From the NCBI GenBank assembly GCA_004835665.1, contig RBKR01000029.1, positions 124,001 through 188,000 of the forward strand: a DNA stretch of 64,000 nucleotides. Reading direction: 5' to 3'. Made by a program: the position numbers and the translations under genes. Shown here in pieces: positions 10,784 to 23,372 of this stretch. The stretch comes from Phoma sp. XZ068 (Eukaryota; Ascomycota; Dothideomycetes; Pleosporales; Didymellaceae). A model generated the notes under the pieces. It worked only from the letters and a program-made list of their open reading frames with translations, was not told where the DNA came from and searched no databases. Within the stretch, counting starts at the first letter, position 1. Each line of letters opens with the position of its first letter.

Positions 10784-10789
10784 AAAGAA

Positions 10790-12041
10790 ACTGTGAATTA
10801 CCTGCCAGAGCCGGGGTTGACGTGGAAAGACTTTATTCTGGGGTGGCTGGTTCGAATGAGTTTGCTCTTGGGTAACTTGGGTAGTATGGGGAAGAAGCTC
10901 TTGCCTTCGCTGCGGCCGTACACGATAGCTTCGACGCTTATGCATGCAAACCTAGGTATATATTTTCTTTGAGCTCTAAAACAGTGCTAATGTCGTTCGC
11001 GATGTGATGAAGTTCTGCTTGAGTAGACACAAGGTGTCTACGGAGCAACTCGAACAATAGGAATAGACGAAAGTCCCTGATGTTGAAATTCAGGTCTTTC
11101 AGTTTAAGGATTGTGTAACGCTTACCTGGTGTTCAATAGACATCAGACGAAGCGACAGTACTACCCTACCCCGACCTCAATGTCTCAAACCGCTAATTTC
11201 TTACCATCGCACAAGCTTGGGTAAATGCATAGGAATGCTTGCATAAGAGTGGTACACTTAGGACTTGGGTCAGGTCCCGTACGGCGGATTCTCGTCGCTA
11301 GAGGTTGGCAGTGAGCCGTGCACTTGCATGCCGCGTGTCTGACTTAGCTCACAAACCAGTTGTACGAGGCATCAGACTCTGGCTGTGTCGAAGAGGTTGC
11401 ACAGGCAAAGACATTCATACCTTATTCACGGGTAGCGACACCAATAACTAGGTATTCATAGGAAGAGACACTAGTGTTCTCAATCACTGACTGCGCTCAG
11501 GGACGGCACGCAAACTCCACTCTGCTGCATGCAAGTGGAGACTTCTCCAGTACTTTGGTTGAATCAATAACACAGTTTGGAGTCCGCGCTCGGCACGGCA
11601 GCTAGCGCGAATGCCCGGCGCTTACGTTAGTACAACCTTTTAACGCACCAATCCGAAGCGCGCTCATAAAGTTTAGAGCAACGGTCTCGCCATTCAGGAA
11701 GCGCCAAGCGCGGCTCAGATAGGAGATCCTTCCCACAGCAGGATGGGATCGTGCTGCGCAAAATGCTAAGTCGTAAAATTCCATGCACGAAAGGCCATCA
11801 TATCCCATTCAAGACAGGGCGAATTTGACAGTGTCTCGACAGACGCCGATTCAACATCTGTGCGGTGCGTCCCTGTCCGTGACCGGCGCCTTGGGAGCCA
11901 TGTCTTGCTTTTCCGCCTCAACGAGGCTGAAACGCGGAAGTGTACTTAGTACAAGTACCTAGTTAGTGCTTACTGCTCGTGTACAAGAACATCTATCAGG
12001 GCTTCGAACATTGACACCACGCCTCACGGCACCTTTGAACG
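10790..12041. other. Intergenic region, no gene recognised
   Basis: About 1.25 kb with only short frames. It holds the 3' remains of the HET pseudogene on the left and the promoter of the DUF3433 gene on the right. No RNA gene or repeat was recognised. Confidence 0.6.
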
Positions 12042-15000
12042 ATGTTCCGCCAGCGGCAAGGCTGGTATCCTCCAGCGCTGCGGTGGTGGAATCTGATCCT
12101 TACCATCTTTCTCTGCTGGGCCGCTATCGCCGTTCTTCAATACTTTCTTCACAAAAGTCAGGCTGATGGTGGTGTAATCTTTGCCGACAAGATTAACGAT
12201 ATCCCCCTACGTCGTTCATTCTGGTATCTCTACCTACCTACGATCCTCGCTGTAATCTTTAGTGTATTCATCGTTTGGATCGACCACGATGCAAAGCGTT
12301 ACGAACCTTACCGTCAGATGTCGCGATCCGGAGGGGCGCTTGCGAAAGACTCGATTCTATTGCACTATCCGTTCGATTTCGCCCCTTTCGTACCATTTGT
12401 GGCTGCTAAGAGGAAGTGTGTGCTGTTCATCTGCAGTGAAGATTGACTGTTGTGGGCTGACACTATGTAGACACTGGCTGGTCTTTTGGGCCTCGCTCGC
12501 AGCTGTTCTGACCTCGTTCGGCGTTGTACCTATTCAAGCTGGTATTCTCTCCACTAAGGAGATAACGCGGACCTATCCACAGACTTTTACAGTCTCTCAG
12601 AAGTTGATACCTTCAGCGGAGCAGGAGGCTCAGCTGAGTCTGCGCTACGCGAATTCGGCATATGGCATACTGGAGTTGAACGAGACGCTCCCGTCGTTCA
12701 TGACACTGAATTACACATTAGCGCCTTTCACTGCAGACGTCCCAAAGAGTGTTTCGGTCGAATCCGGCACTTGGATTGCCAACACTACCATGTATAGCAT
12801 GGACATGCAATGCAAACGTGTGGAGACATTCAACCAGACCGGATGTAACAAAGGTTGTCGGAGTTTCCCCGTTACCTACTTCAACGCTTCCGCTGGATGC
12901 ACTGTCGCCCTGGCAGACTTTGTCAACAATACGATCGGTACCCCACTCGTCATCCGCGCAGGTATAAGTAAGGAACTCGCACGATATAAGACCTTTTCCA
13001 TGGCCTACGGCGGATACTATAACGACCTCATCTTTCCACGGTCCGCCAATACCACACTTGAAAACTCTCCGTGCAAAGGGACTGTAGTTGCAGCGTTCAT
13101 CAGAAACAAGAGCAAGGCTACTGATCCACCGAACAACATTACAGCAATAGCATGCAAGCCGGCTTACTATGAGCAACATGTCGAAGCCACAGTCGATGGT
13201 GCTACCAACGCACCTCTTGATCTCAGAATCCTGGGACCAAAACGAATGCTGACCGAAACTCAATTCAATGCTAGCTCGTTCGAACGCACCGTTGATTCTA
13301 CTGGTACCGCGCCAAAATACAGAGGCAATTACTTACCAGGCAGAGACTTGCCTGAATACCGCAAAGCAAACAACGGTCCGGACTTGTCACCAGCCGGAGT
13401 GGGTAGTGGTCTACAGCAGCCGCATATGGTCGCAATGGCCATATCTATGTCTCAAAACCCCATTGCCGACTTTGTTGACCCGTTAGTACTAGAGGATGCA
13501 TATACATCTGCTTACAAGCTACTGTTCACCCGTGCAATGGTGGATATCCTGGACACAAACTTCTCTAGTCAAACAACAGAGACTGCGGGACAACGTGCTG
13601 TTCCTACAGAGACATTGGTTTTCGAGCCGGTCTTTACTTATCTTATTGAGTGCCTCCTCGGACTAATCTCCGTCTCAGCCATCGCATTGTTGTATATCGC
13701 CTACAGTGAGTCGAACAGTATTGCGCTTATTGACGAACCTGGTAAGTTGCTGATATTATTGATTTGTCTTTTGCTAACGATGAAGGTTCCATTGCTGCAA
13801 CCATGTCGATGGTAGCAGACGACTCTCGGATAATATCTACCTTTGAAGATTTGGATTGCTCTTCCGTCTCTTACTTCAAGCAAAAGCTGCGGAAGCGAGC
13901 ATTCGTCCTCGATAATGATAGCTTCCAACCTCAGTGAGTTGCCCTACCTGGAGCTTGCAGGGGTATAAGTAACCGAGGATAGTATCAAAGAAATGCCGCC
14001 ACCTGATGAAGCTCAACCACTGTCAGTAGATGAGCCCAGGCTAAAACTGCTGGCAGAACAGCGCGTCGGTGAGGCCATCAGGCCTGCAGAATTTCGCTCC
14101 TACGTTGCTGTGACTTTCACCAGTTTCTTTGTAGCGCTTCTTATAGTGCTTGCCATTGCTTTCGCCAAAGGTCAACCACAGGGTAGGCAGAACAACTGCT
14201 CAACATTTGAAATTGCTGTTGACAATTTACAGGATTGGCTCTACCTTCTCAGAGCCCGATCACATACAATATCATTGTCAAGTACCTGCCTACAGCGGCT
14301 GCAACGCTCATTGAGCCCATGTGGATCTTAATCAATCGCCTTCTTTGCGTATTGCAGCCTCTTGAGCGATTACGCGGTACCAAAGCATCGGCTTCAGGTT
14401 CAATCTCACTGAACTACACTTCCCTCCCGCCGCAGCTTATGATCACCAAAGCTTTGCGTGCAGGACATATGACAATAGCCTCGGTTTGCGCGATGGCTCT
14501 CCTAGCAAATCTTCTTGCGACAAGTTTCGCAGGTCTATTTTACCAGCAGGAAGTTCAAATGACCCGGTCGCAGTTGTTTAGCCCACCATTTGAGCCTCAA
14601 TTTGCAAACATCAGCCGCCAATTCACTCCAAGCTCGTCAGATACACTCGTCTCTGGATACGCGAACGATACGTACACCATAGAAACCCCTTTCCGTGCTT
14701 CTGAAACCAATTTTACCCGGAACACCACTTTGCCCGCCTGGGTCAATGATGACGCTATGTACGTTCCATTCCTGAGTGCCGACTCTACGACTCGAGTGCC
14801 TGGAGGAGGCTACACGGCGCGAACAAAGTTCTTCACTGCAGAACCAAACTGCAGACCGTTAGTTGCTAAGCAGGACTATCAGCTGCGTTTGGGAGCAAAT
14901 TCGACTCGAGACCAAGACGATTCATTCTGGTGGTTTACCGCGAATGTTCCAAGCAAAAATGGTACTGTCGTTGAGTGTTCTGCAGCCCTTGATCAACAGA

Positions 15001-16103
15001 AGAGCTATTCCTTAGGCCAGATCCGAGATACCTCCTTCCCGCGTGGCAAAACAGCAGTGGAATTTGTAAGCGTACTCGGCGTCACGGGACTTGACACAGT
15101 TCAAGATGTGAAGGATGCCTGCTATTCTGCCGGGATGGTGGGCTGGATGCGAACGACTGACCTTGGAGTCTCTACAGCCACAAACACGCTTCTTATGGTT
15201 TGCCAACCAAAGCTGGTGGTTGGAGAAGCTGATATCCATGTTGATGGCAACGGCTATCTACTGTCTCCTCCCATCAATCGATCGTTGGACCCAGACCAGA
15301 GTGCAGCGGCTCTCCGGAAATATACCACCAATGGTGTAGAGAACATAATCGCCCAGTCCAACCAAATCCTGTTTCGATCAGGATACTCAGGCTACCACAA
15401 TGATTCCCTCACAGGCGAGAGGTTGCAATACTTCATCAACAGGGCTGTAGGCAACTTGCGATTCACAGACCCCAATGAGCCTCTTCCAACGTACGAAGAA
15501 GTCACTGAGCCTCTGACCAAAGCGTATCAAAGGCTGTTTGCGATATTGCTCGCCCTTAACAAAGACTACCTTTTCATTCCTGCAACAAGTAACACCGCCC
15601 AGGTCTCAGGACTCGTTATCGCTCCAGAGAAGCGCCTCTTCCTCGTCACTCCGCTGTTTATCATTTCTGAAGTCATCCTCGGCATCTACATCATTGTTTC
15701 AATCATTGTCTATCTCCGCCGCCCCGGTCGCTATTTGCCGCGCATCCCTACCTCAATCGCCGCTATCATCGCGCTATTCGCGTCTAGTGCCGCAGTCAAA
15801 GATCTTCAGGGAACGTCTCACATGACGAACAAAGAGAGAGATAAGTTTTTGAAAGATCTTGACTGTAGTTATGGTTACGGTAGCTATGTTGGTAGCGATG
15901 GCAGCGTGCATGTGGGTATCGAGAAGGCGCCATTTGTGCGATACAGGAAAAACACCACGTTCGAGGGCAGCCGGGCAGAGAAAGAGATGAAGAAACAGTA
16001 TGAAAGGGAAAAGGGAAAATCAACGATTACAACGGTGGCAGAGTATTCTGAAGTCCCGCTTGAGGACGATGATGTGGAACGCAGACATAGCTCGCGTTCT
16101 TAG
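12042..16103 (+). CDS. DUF3433 multi-pass membrane protein, five exons
   Basis: Exons 12042-12415, 12471-13741, 13786-13933, 13983-14182 and 14233-16103 join in frame to 1,287 aa; the introns are 44-55 nt with canonical ends. The protein has two matching halves. Each starts with membrane segments (WWNLILTIFLCWAAIAVL and WYLYLPTILAVIFSVFIVWI in the first; SYVAVTFTSFFVALLIVLAIAF in the second). A large Asn-glycosylation-rich extracytoplasmic region with paired Cys follows, then a further membrane helix (LIECLLGLISVSAIALLYIAY; LFIISEVILGIYIIVSIIVYL). This layout fits the fungal DUF3433 family, whose function is unknown. The C-terminal ~100 residues are cytoplasmic and charged. Start at 12042 is the first ATG before the helices; no signal peptide was needed. 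Confidence 0.85.
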
Positions 16104-16351
16104 GGTGCTTCAAGGTGGATCTTCTGCCTTAGCTACTATTAGCCTTGAGAAACATTTAAGAATAAACTTTATTATTGTACATCAATCACCTGACGCCGTA
16201 TGTTAGGTCAGATCCATGCTATTAAATGAAGAGCAATATTAAGCCATTGGCGTATTTGCGACCATGTCAATAGTTCTGAGCCGTAGGTCGTTTGTGTACC
16301 TTAGGTTGAGATATAGATTGTAACCTTGCCTTGCACAAATCATACAAAAAT

Positions 16352-17437
16352 TTACTCCTCCAACGACCGATTACCGGTTTGTGAGCCAGCATCAGTGAGT
16401 ACAACAATCTTTCCGTTTGCTCTCCCACTCTCCATCAACCGATGCGCTTCAGCTATTTCCGAAAACCCCAGCACATGGCCGATTGGAAGCTTGATCCTTC
16501 CATCTCGGACATCTTTCACAAGGTCGTCCCACGGCATGGACATGAACTCTTCGATGCCTCCGCTGTACGCTGTAAGGCAAACCGCAGTTGGAATGAGTTC
16601 CATTGGGTTGATTTTCTCCAAGTGCCAGGATCCGCCAGCAATACCGGTATTGCACACAATACCGCCAGGTTTGGTTAGCAGTAGTGAGTCCGCCAGGGTT
16701 GCCGTGCCCACAAGTTCGAGGACCTTGTCGAATTTCGCTCGTCCGACCTTTTCAGAGATCTTGCCGTTATCGAGCAAAATCTCATCGGCACCGTATTCCT
16801 TCATCAACGCCTCTCTGTCAAGCTGTCGCGATGTTGAAGTGACGTGGCACCCATGCAGTTTCGCAATCGAAGCTGCGGCCAGCCCAACTGAAGTCGTTCC
16901 ACCCCTAATCAAGATACTCTCACCGGGCTGTATCCGCAACGCTTTGAACAGAGATCCCCAGGCGGTTTGCAGCATCTCTGGCATTGCACCCCAGATCTGA
17001 GGCGGAAGACCAGTCGCATCGACCTGCCTGACTTGGGATGCGGGAACACAAGTGTATTCCGCATATCCTCCATCGTACGCTCTGCCCATGCCGCCCATGC
17101 ACGTGATTACAGTAACACCCATCTCGAATTCCCCGCCAGGGGCGTCAACCACAAGTCCAGCTGCTTCGATGCCCAGGATTCGAGGAAATTGAAGACCAGG
17201 GCTGTGACCCTGTCTGGTGAACATCTCAGATCTGTTAATCCCGATTGCCAGGACCTGTACAAGTACCTGTCCCTTGGTGGGCACTGGAATGGGTCTTGAC
17301 TCAACCCTGAAGACTTCCGGAGGGCCCGGATGAGGAGTAACGATTGCTTTCATCATGGTTGGCATACTTGCTTCATAGCTTGCCATGTAACTTAGTGCCT
17401 TGGATGGTGTGTTAGGTAGACAGTTACGGTACGACAA
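16352..17437 (-). CDS. MDR-family zinc-independent quinone oxidoreductase
   Basis: Single-exon frame of 361 codons. The core starts at MKAIVTPHPGPPEVFRVE (residue 29), so the true start may be Met18 (17386) or Met25 (17365). Features of the medium-chain dehydrogenase/reductase fold: GINRSEMFTRQG, PRILGIEAAGLV, a Rossmann nucleotide-binding stretch (IRGGTTSVGLAAASIAKLHG) and a basic residue after beta-2 (STSRQLDRE) suggesting NADPH. The catalytic Cys/His zinc ligands of alcohol dehydrogenases are absent (NRSE in place of CHTD), which points to quinone or enone reduction. It converges on the DUF3433 gene with about 250 bases between stop codons. Confidence 0.85.
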   Translation of the reverse strand: MSYRNCLPNTPSKALSYMASYEASMPTMMKAIVTPHPGPPEVFRVESRPIPVPTKGQVLVQVLAIGINRSEMFTRQGHSPGLQFPRILGIEAAGLVVDAPGGEFEMGVTVITCMGGMGRAYDGGYAEYTCVPASQVRQVDATGLPPQIWGAMPEMLQTAWGSLFKALRIQPGESILIRGGTTSVGLAAASIAKLHGCHVTSTSRQLDREALMKEYGADEILLDNGKISEKVGRAKFDKVLELVGTATLADSLLLTKPGGIVCNTGIAGGSWHLEKINPMELIPTAVCLTAYSGGIEEFMSMPWDDLVKDVRDGRIKLPIGHVLGFSEIAEAHRLMESGRANGKIVVLTDAGSQTGNRSLEE

Positions 17438-19041
17438 CCCGCACTCGTGTGGACTGCGAAGCGGTTGTCAGATGTCGCGTGGTCAGCAACAAACGTGATG
17501 CAAGTGGCGCTTATAAACCCGGACCCTGGCAATGGTACAGCTCTGATTGGTTGATGTTCTGTATTCCTTAGGAAGGGGAGATGACATAAGCCATTACTGC
17601 TTTTTGCAAGCTGCAGTGGAGTGGTGCCACCAAAGCATGCTTGCTGCAGGTGGAATGTGGCTTGGCGCGTGGCTTCACGCGTTCTTGAGCTGGTTCGTGG
17701 CAGTGAAGGAAACGGTTGTTTGGCTTTGCACGAATTTGAACAACAAAATGGACTGTTCAATCTGGCAACCCAGCACCTGCAATAGTGTGCGTCAACATCT
17801 TCGTCGTTACCTTCCAAGGTTTTCACAAGTTGATAACAACATCGCGTTTTAATAGAAAGGGACTGGCGACATCATGTTACAACTCCAAGTGGCATTGGGC
17901 ATGTTTGGCTTTATGATATCTTCAAGGCCCCACGTGCTATCTTTCACAAACGCTTCGGAAACTTTCGACGGGGATCCCGCCGAAGTATATACTCTTGCTG
18001 TCCTGGAAGTAAAGGGTGAATGCTTGCCCATGGGTCCACAACGAGGGTAAGCGTTCAGTGACATCTGTCCGTGCAGCTGGTGAACGTTTTAACAATATCG
18101 CTTTCGGATGAAAGCTCACCCAAGATACCAGCTCGCAGGCATCAGTGTTGCTGATACGTAGCTTCGCGCAGCTTCTCATTGGATTCCTATCTTGGGAAAA
18201 ATCCCAGCGCGTAATCCTGCCTTGCGGGGATTCCTTTTCGAATTACTTCAAACGAATGATGCAAGTCCGACGTGCTTCAAGTAGGGTGACTGTCTTATAT
18301 GCTCAGACAAAACGCCTATGCACACTCATCCGGTCTCTGGCAATCTTTGTTGGAATACAACGCGCCGTTGCTAAGGTACGGTTGCTTCGGATATGCCGCC
18401 TGCGACACAAGACAGGGCCAAGAACCTCCAAGACACTCAAGATTTGTTCAAAGCAACATTACAACAGAGCTCGGGTTGTTGAGTCCGTGAAAAGCGTCAT
18501 CGTCGCTACCCGTAATTGCGTTCCGAGGTTTTGCAGACATGCGAACGCCGCCGCTAAACCTGGCAAAGCGATAGTGCGGCTCTGTTAGCCGGCGCTAACG
18601 GATATAACGCCGAGCCTGCACTTTTCAAGCATTCAAGAGTTTACCCGGCCGCCACGAAGCTTAAATCCTTTCCCTCGAGGGCTCCACATCGTCGTCACTT
18701 CGCTTTAGAAATTCGTTGCAGTGGTTGGACGCTCCACGCACCTGCGGGATCGAGCTTCACCAGGATTGCAGATGCATCCGCACGCCTCCGCATGGAGAAC
18801 TCCACACAGAAAGAATGTTCACCCTGATGCTATACTCGGGGTAGCAAAGCACCGTGGGGGAGGGATGGAGTCTCCAAGAAATTCAACAATTTGGATGGAG
18901 CAATGTGGAGCCCCGTAAAAGTCGGTGCGCTACCTTCGGACTCATAACAGGTCCTACGTCTTCACCACTTTTGCTTCTCGTTGTTCTTCTCCTATCCTTC
19001 TGCTACTCCCACATCCTTGTTGCTGGACCGACATTGTCAAG
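17438..19041. other. Intergenic region between divergent genes
   Basis: About 1.6 kb between the quinone oxidoreductase and the transporter. Frames up to 147 codons occur on both strands but have no recognisable composition or splice pattern. It probably holds both promoters. Confidence 0.55.
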
Positions 19042-20731
19042 ATGGGTATCCTCACTATGGTTGAAGACCGGCCTACGCCGAAGAGCGTGTACAACTGGCG
19101 CGTTTATGTCTCAGCGATGACCGCATCTTTCGCATCTTGCATGATTGGATATACAACGTCCTTCATTGGAACAACAGTCTCGCTGGAGTCTTTTCAAGAT
19201 GAATTCGGCCTCTCAGATATGGGCGCCTCGCAAAGGAGCTTGATTCAAGCGAACGTCGTGTCCTTGTTCCAGGCTGGAGCCTTCTTCGGATCAATCTTCT
19301 CCTACGGTACTGCATACTACTTTGGTCGACGAATCACGCTCTGGACTTTCGTTACTATGTTCATTATCGGTGTCTGCATCACATTTGCCGCAATTGGCGG
19401 TCACCTTGGCCCAATGTACGCGGGAAGATTTATCTCTGGTTTCGGCGTTGGAGGGTGCACTATGATCGTAGGTTACCAAATTTTCAACGCAGAAACCTTT
19501 TGCTTACCATGACTCAGGTCCCTATCTTCATTTCAGAGATCGCACCTCCGGCTATCCGTGGTCGCCTTGTCGGCACCTACGAACTTGGCTGGCAGATTGG
19601 TGGTCTGGTTGGTTTCTGGATCAACTTCGGCATGACCCAGAGTGTTGCGTACGGACGAAACCAGTGGCTCATCCCATTCGCCGTCCAACTCATTCCGGCT
19701 GGTATGGTTCTAATCGGCAGCCTTCTGTTCTTGAGAGAGACACCACGCTGGCTGTGGACAAGGGGTCGGCGCGAGAAGGGTATTGCTAACCTGTGCTGGT
19801 ACAGGCAGTTGGAACCTGAAGATACTTACATCATCGAGGAGATTGAGATGATGGACCTTCAGATCAACGACCTGCCCACCGGTTTCATCAAGCCCATCCG
19901 TCTCGCTCTCTCGAACAACACAGTGCTGTGGCGCTTGTTCTTGGGCCACATGCTCTTCCTGCTCCAGAACTTCTCTGGCATCAACGCTATTGTACGTCCA
20001 CCCTCCTACATTTGATGCATCACACTAACACTTTGTAGAACTACTACTCTCCCACAATCTTCCGCACCATGGGCGTCACCAATACCGAAACAGTCGACCT
20101 AATGACAGGCCTTTTCGGCGTCGTAAAGTGCATCATGACCATCCTCTGGCTCACAGTCCTTATCGACAAGCTCGGTCGTCGCACCCTCTTCCTCGCTGGC
20201 GGTGCTTTCGGCGCAGCATGCATGATCGTTATTGGAGCTCTCATCGTGACCGAGCCTGTTGCCGCTGAAGGTGCCGGCCTGTCTGGTCAGGGCATCGCCA
20301 CCATCTTTATGATCTACCTCTGGACATGCATCTACATTACCTCCTGGAACGGCACGCCCTGGGTCGTCAACGCGGAGATGTTCAACCAGGCAACCCGCAA
20401 CGTGGGCCAGGTTGGCGCATCGATGGCGAACTGGCTGTGGACTTTTGTTATTGCACGCATCACGCCGAACATGGTTGCTGGCATGGGCAAGAATGGCTTC
20501 GGCATGTACTTCTTCTTCGGAGCCGTTAGTGCCTGCGCTGTTGTGTTTGTGTGGTTCCTGGCGCCTGAAACTAAGAGCGTGCCGCTTGATCAGATGGATA
20601 GGCTGTTTGAGATCAAGCCGGTTAGGAAAGCGCAGCCAATGCTTATGGAGGAGCTGGCAAAGAACAATGCAGAGTTTGCGAAGCTGGATAGGAAGGATGA
20701 GGAAACGCCTGAGCAGGTCGAAGGGCGCTGA
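19042..20731 (+). CDS. MFS sugar/quinate transporter, quinate-permease-like
   Basis: Three exons (19042-19467, 19518-19991, 20039-20731) join in frame to 530 aa with introns of 50 and 47 nt. The start MGILTMVEDRPTPKSVYNWRV and SCMIGYTTSFIGTT resemble fungal quinate permeases (QutD/Qa-y). The sugar-porter signatures are present: YYFGRRITLW after TM2, AGRFISGFGVGG, PIFISEIAPPAIRGRLVG at the first splice junction, RETPRWLW before the central loop, NFSGINAINYYSP, DKLGRRTLF and ETKSVPLDQMD. Twelve membrane helices are expected. It should import a sugar or quinate-like polyol across the plasma membrane. No quinate-catabolism genes lie nearby, so the substrate is open. Confidence 0.88.
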
Positions 20732-21118
20732 ATAGAACGATTGGCTTAGATACAGTACATAGACTACATCATCAGCGTGGAATAGATCTCCAGACACAAG
20801 TAGCCGTATTTTCCGCATTGCTATCTTTCAAAAGCTACCTGTTTATGCTGGTCTGATATTGTTTTTCAATGCAATATGGCGCGGGGTATCGTAGGATTTA
20901 TTTTGTTGCTTTACTGCTGTTGTCCTTAGCGTGAACTTGTGGACAGACAGTTCACACGTCAAAGTATGGGCAGTCAAAAGTGGTGGTCGAAAATGTCAGC
21001 TGCATCAATAAGACACGCATTTCAAGTTCAAAGACTGATAGTAGTAGTGCGAAACGCCTGATCGTGATCATGGCGATATTTCATTCCTTTTCCGCTACCA
21101 AAACACATGCTATACAAT
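20732..21118. other. Short intergenic region between convergent genes
   Basis: About 390 bases between the stop codons of the transporter and the thiolase. Only 3' flanking sequence was seen. Confidence 0.6.
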
Positions 21119-22419
21119 CTACAACTGCTCGTTGACAAACAGACCAGCCATACCCATACCTGTACCAATGCACATACTTGTGAGCAGGATCTTCTTCTTC
21201 TGCCTCCTGCACTCGCTGAGACCTGTGACGATCTGCCTGGCACCTGTGCAGCCCAGAGGGTGACCGAGCGCAATAGCTCCACCCCTGACGTTGAGCTTGT
21301 TGTGGTCGATCTTCAATGTCTCGAGGCAGTAGACTGCCATGGAGGCGAATGCCTCGTTGAGCTCGATCAGGTCAATGTCGTCGATGGTGAGCTTGAACTG
21401 CGAGAGCAGCTTGGGGATGGCGACAGAGGGACCGATACCCATGATCCTGGGAGGAAGACCGGCGACGGTGGCGCCGACGAACTTGGCCAGGATGGGCTGG
21501 CCGAGCGCCTCGGCCTTGGAGCGCTTCATCAAAAGGACCGCGGCGGCGCCGTCGGTCAGTTGTGAAGAGTTACCGGCATGCGACCTGTCGCCGTGGGGCA
21601 GGAAGGCGGGCTTGAGCTTCTGCAGCGACTCGAATGTTGTGCCGTAGCGGATGCCCTCGTCCTTTGTGAGGGTAACCTCCTTCTCCTCGCCGGTCTTGGG
21701 GTCCTTGACGATGGTCTTGATGGGTGCGATCTCATCGTCGAACCACCCCGCCTTCTGTGCGACCTCGGCACGGCGGTAGGACTCAGCGGCGTACCTGTCC
21801 TGGCGCTCACGAGAGATGTTGAAGTCCTTGCCAACATTCTCGGATGTCTGGCCCATGGGCTGCATGCAGTCGCAGGACTCGGGGTTCTGGAGGATCTCGT
21901 CGACAAAGGGGCGCTCGAGCCTGTCGCCGCCGCTGGTCATGCTCTCGGCGCCCATAGCGACACCGCACTCAATGGAGCCGACAGAGATGGCATTCGCAAT
22001 CTCTTGTACGGCCTTCAGGCCCGAGGAGCAGAAGCGGTTGAGCGAGTAGCCGGCGGTGGTGTTGGGGAAGCCGGCAGCGAGCATGGCAGCGCGGACATAG
22101 TATGCGGCCTTTGAGTCGGAGACATTGCCGCAGCAGATGTCTTCGACAACAGCGGGGTCGAGCTTCGATTGGGCAATGACCTGCTTGAGTGTCTTGACGA
22201 GGATGCCGTCAAGCTTTGTGTCCTTGAGGCCGCCCTTGTAGGCTTTTGTGAGGGGTGTGCGGATAGCGAGGGTGATGACTACATCGTCGGGGTTCTTGGT
22301 GGTGCTGTGCTGGTGTTAGCCGGTCGTGCTGGAGAAGATGGTGTGGCGGCATACATGGTCGACAGGCCGCTCGTTGCAGGCGAGATCTGCGCAACAATGG
22401 ACTTGAGGCGTTCTGTCAT
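21119..22419 (-). CDS. POT1: Peroxisomal 3-ketoacyl-CoA thiolase
   Basis: Catalyses the last step of fatty-acid beta-oxidation, splitting 3-ketoacyl-CoA with CoA to give acetyl-CoA. Two exons, 22355-22419 and 21119-22304, separated by a 50-nt intron with a GGCTAAC branch, give 416 aa, the expected size. Motifs: nucleophile Cys in SLNRFCSSGLKAVQ, LNEAFASMAVYCL, and the C-terminal GGAIALGHPLGCTGAR with catalytic His, then CIGTGMGMAGLF with the second Cys. The N-terminus MTERLKSIVAQI carries a PTS2-like signal (R-L-x5-Q-I), which supports import into peroxisomes. The start ATG is 22417-22419. Two CCTCGG boxes lie upstream. Confidence 0.93.
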
Positions 22420-22567
22420 TCTGGCGGTGTGATATGATGCGAAGGGGAGAGTATGAACACGAGAAAATCACACAGAATTGATCAGCAGAAGAATACGTTG
22501 AGCTGCGATGCGGAGGCGGAAAGCGGAGACCTTTAACAAAGATGGGGTTGCCGCGTGGAGCGAGGAG

Positions 22568-22573
22568 CCGAGG
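22568..22573. promoter_or_regulatory. FarA/FarB-type CCTCGG box (as CCGAGG)
   Basis: Lies about 150 bases upstream of the thiolase start. In filamentous fungi the Zn2Cys6 factors FarA and FarB bind CCTCGG in promoters of peroxisomal fatty-acid genes; its use here is inferred. Confidence 0.5.
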
Positions 22574-22631
22574 CATCTCGGAGTCGAATCACGGGGTGCT
22601 CGGCAGTTCGTTGACCGCCATGGCCAGCCGC

Positions 22632-22637
22632 CCTCGG
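22632..22637. promoter_or_regulatory. FarA/FarB-type CCTCGG box
   Basis: A second copy, in opposite orientation, about 213 bases upstream of the thiolase start. Two copies in one thiolase promoter strengthen the case for fatty-acid induction. Confidence 0.5.
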
Positions 22638-22639
22638 GG

Positions 22640-23372
22640 TTTTATCAGCTCACCACGTTCGCATGCCGAGTGCAAGGCTGTTCGGATGACCATTGGGTAG
22701 AATTTCTGGTGATTACTCTTCTGGACGCTGGGATTGCCTGATTAGGCAAGTCCTGAACACCGTCGAATGCAGATGAAGTTCGACCGTCAGATACCGCGCC
22801 GACACTTCACCTTCAGTTCGTCTGACGCCTTAGCATGCCAACTTTGAGCACCACTACAAGGGCACTTTCGAAGGTGCACCCTGCACTTACGTCCACTGCA
22901 GCTCGAAAATCCGTAGCTATTGCATAGCCATATATATTGAGTTGGCTTTCAGGCCGAATTGCTATCCCTGCGGGGCGAAATGCATTCCAGTCATGTCCAC
23001 ATCTGGATTGTTTGCTTCTCTGATGGGCTAGTGCTGAGGAATGTAGCTACGGCTGGAGCACAGCCAAGAAATGCGTCAAGGCTACCGCCTGTGGCTGTCC
23101 CAAGACTTTCGTCCATCCTAGCGCAGCCTCGTATTTGCCATGAGAGGCACCTCATGTTTGCATTGAAAGCCACATCGGGTTGGAAATCCAAGAGTAGCCT
23201 AAGAAACATGGATTGGTTTACCTGAGCATACAAAAAAGCATCCCTCTAAGTTGGTACACTGCTAATTGATACTAGGAATGGGCATCTGTCTCCTTGTCCT
23301 ATATAGTTTTCTTATGTTGAGCAACTACACACAGGCATTTCATTGTACCTTGCGATGCGCTAATGTGGACAG
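22640..23372. other. Upstream region of the Thr-rich gene; first exon not resolved
   Basis: A TATATATA stretch at about 22,930 could be a TATA element. A short frame from the ATG at 23278 encodes a hydrophobic segment (MGICLLVLYSFLMLSNYTQA) that looks like a signal peptide, but I could not connect it in frame to the exon at 23373. The signal-peptide exon therefore remains unknown. Confidence 0.4.

Noticed and set aside
23278..23340. Signal-peptide-like MGICLLVLYSFLMLSN frame as first exon of the Thr-rich gene
   Set aside because: No intron of normal size and phase joins it to the exon at 23373, so it was not included in the gene model.
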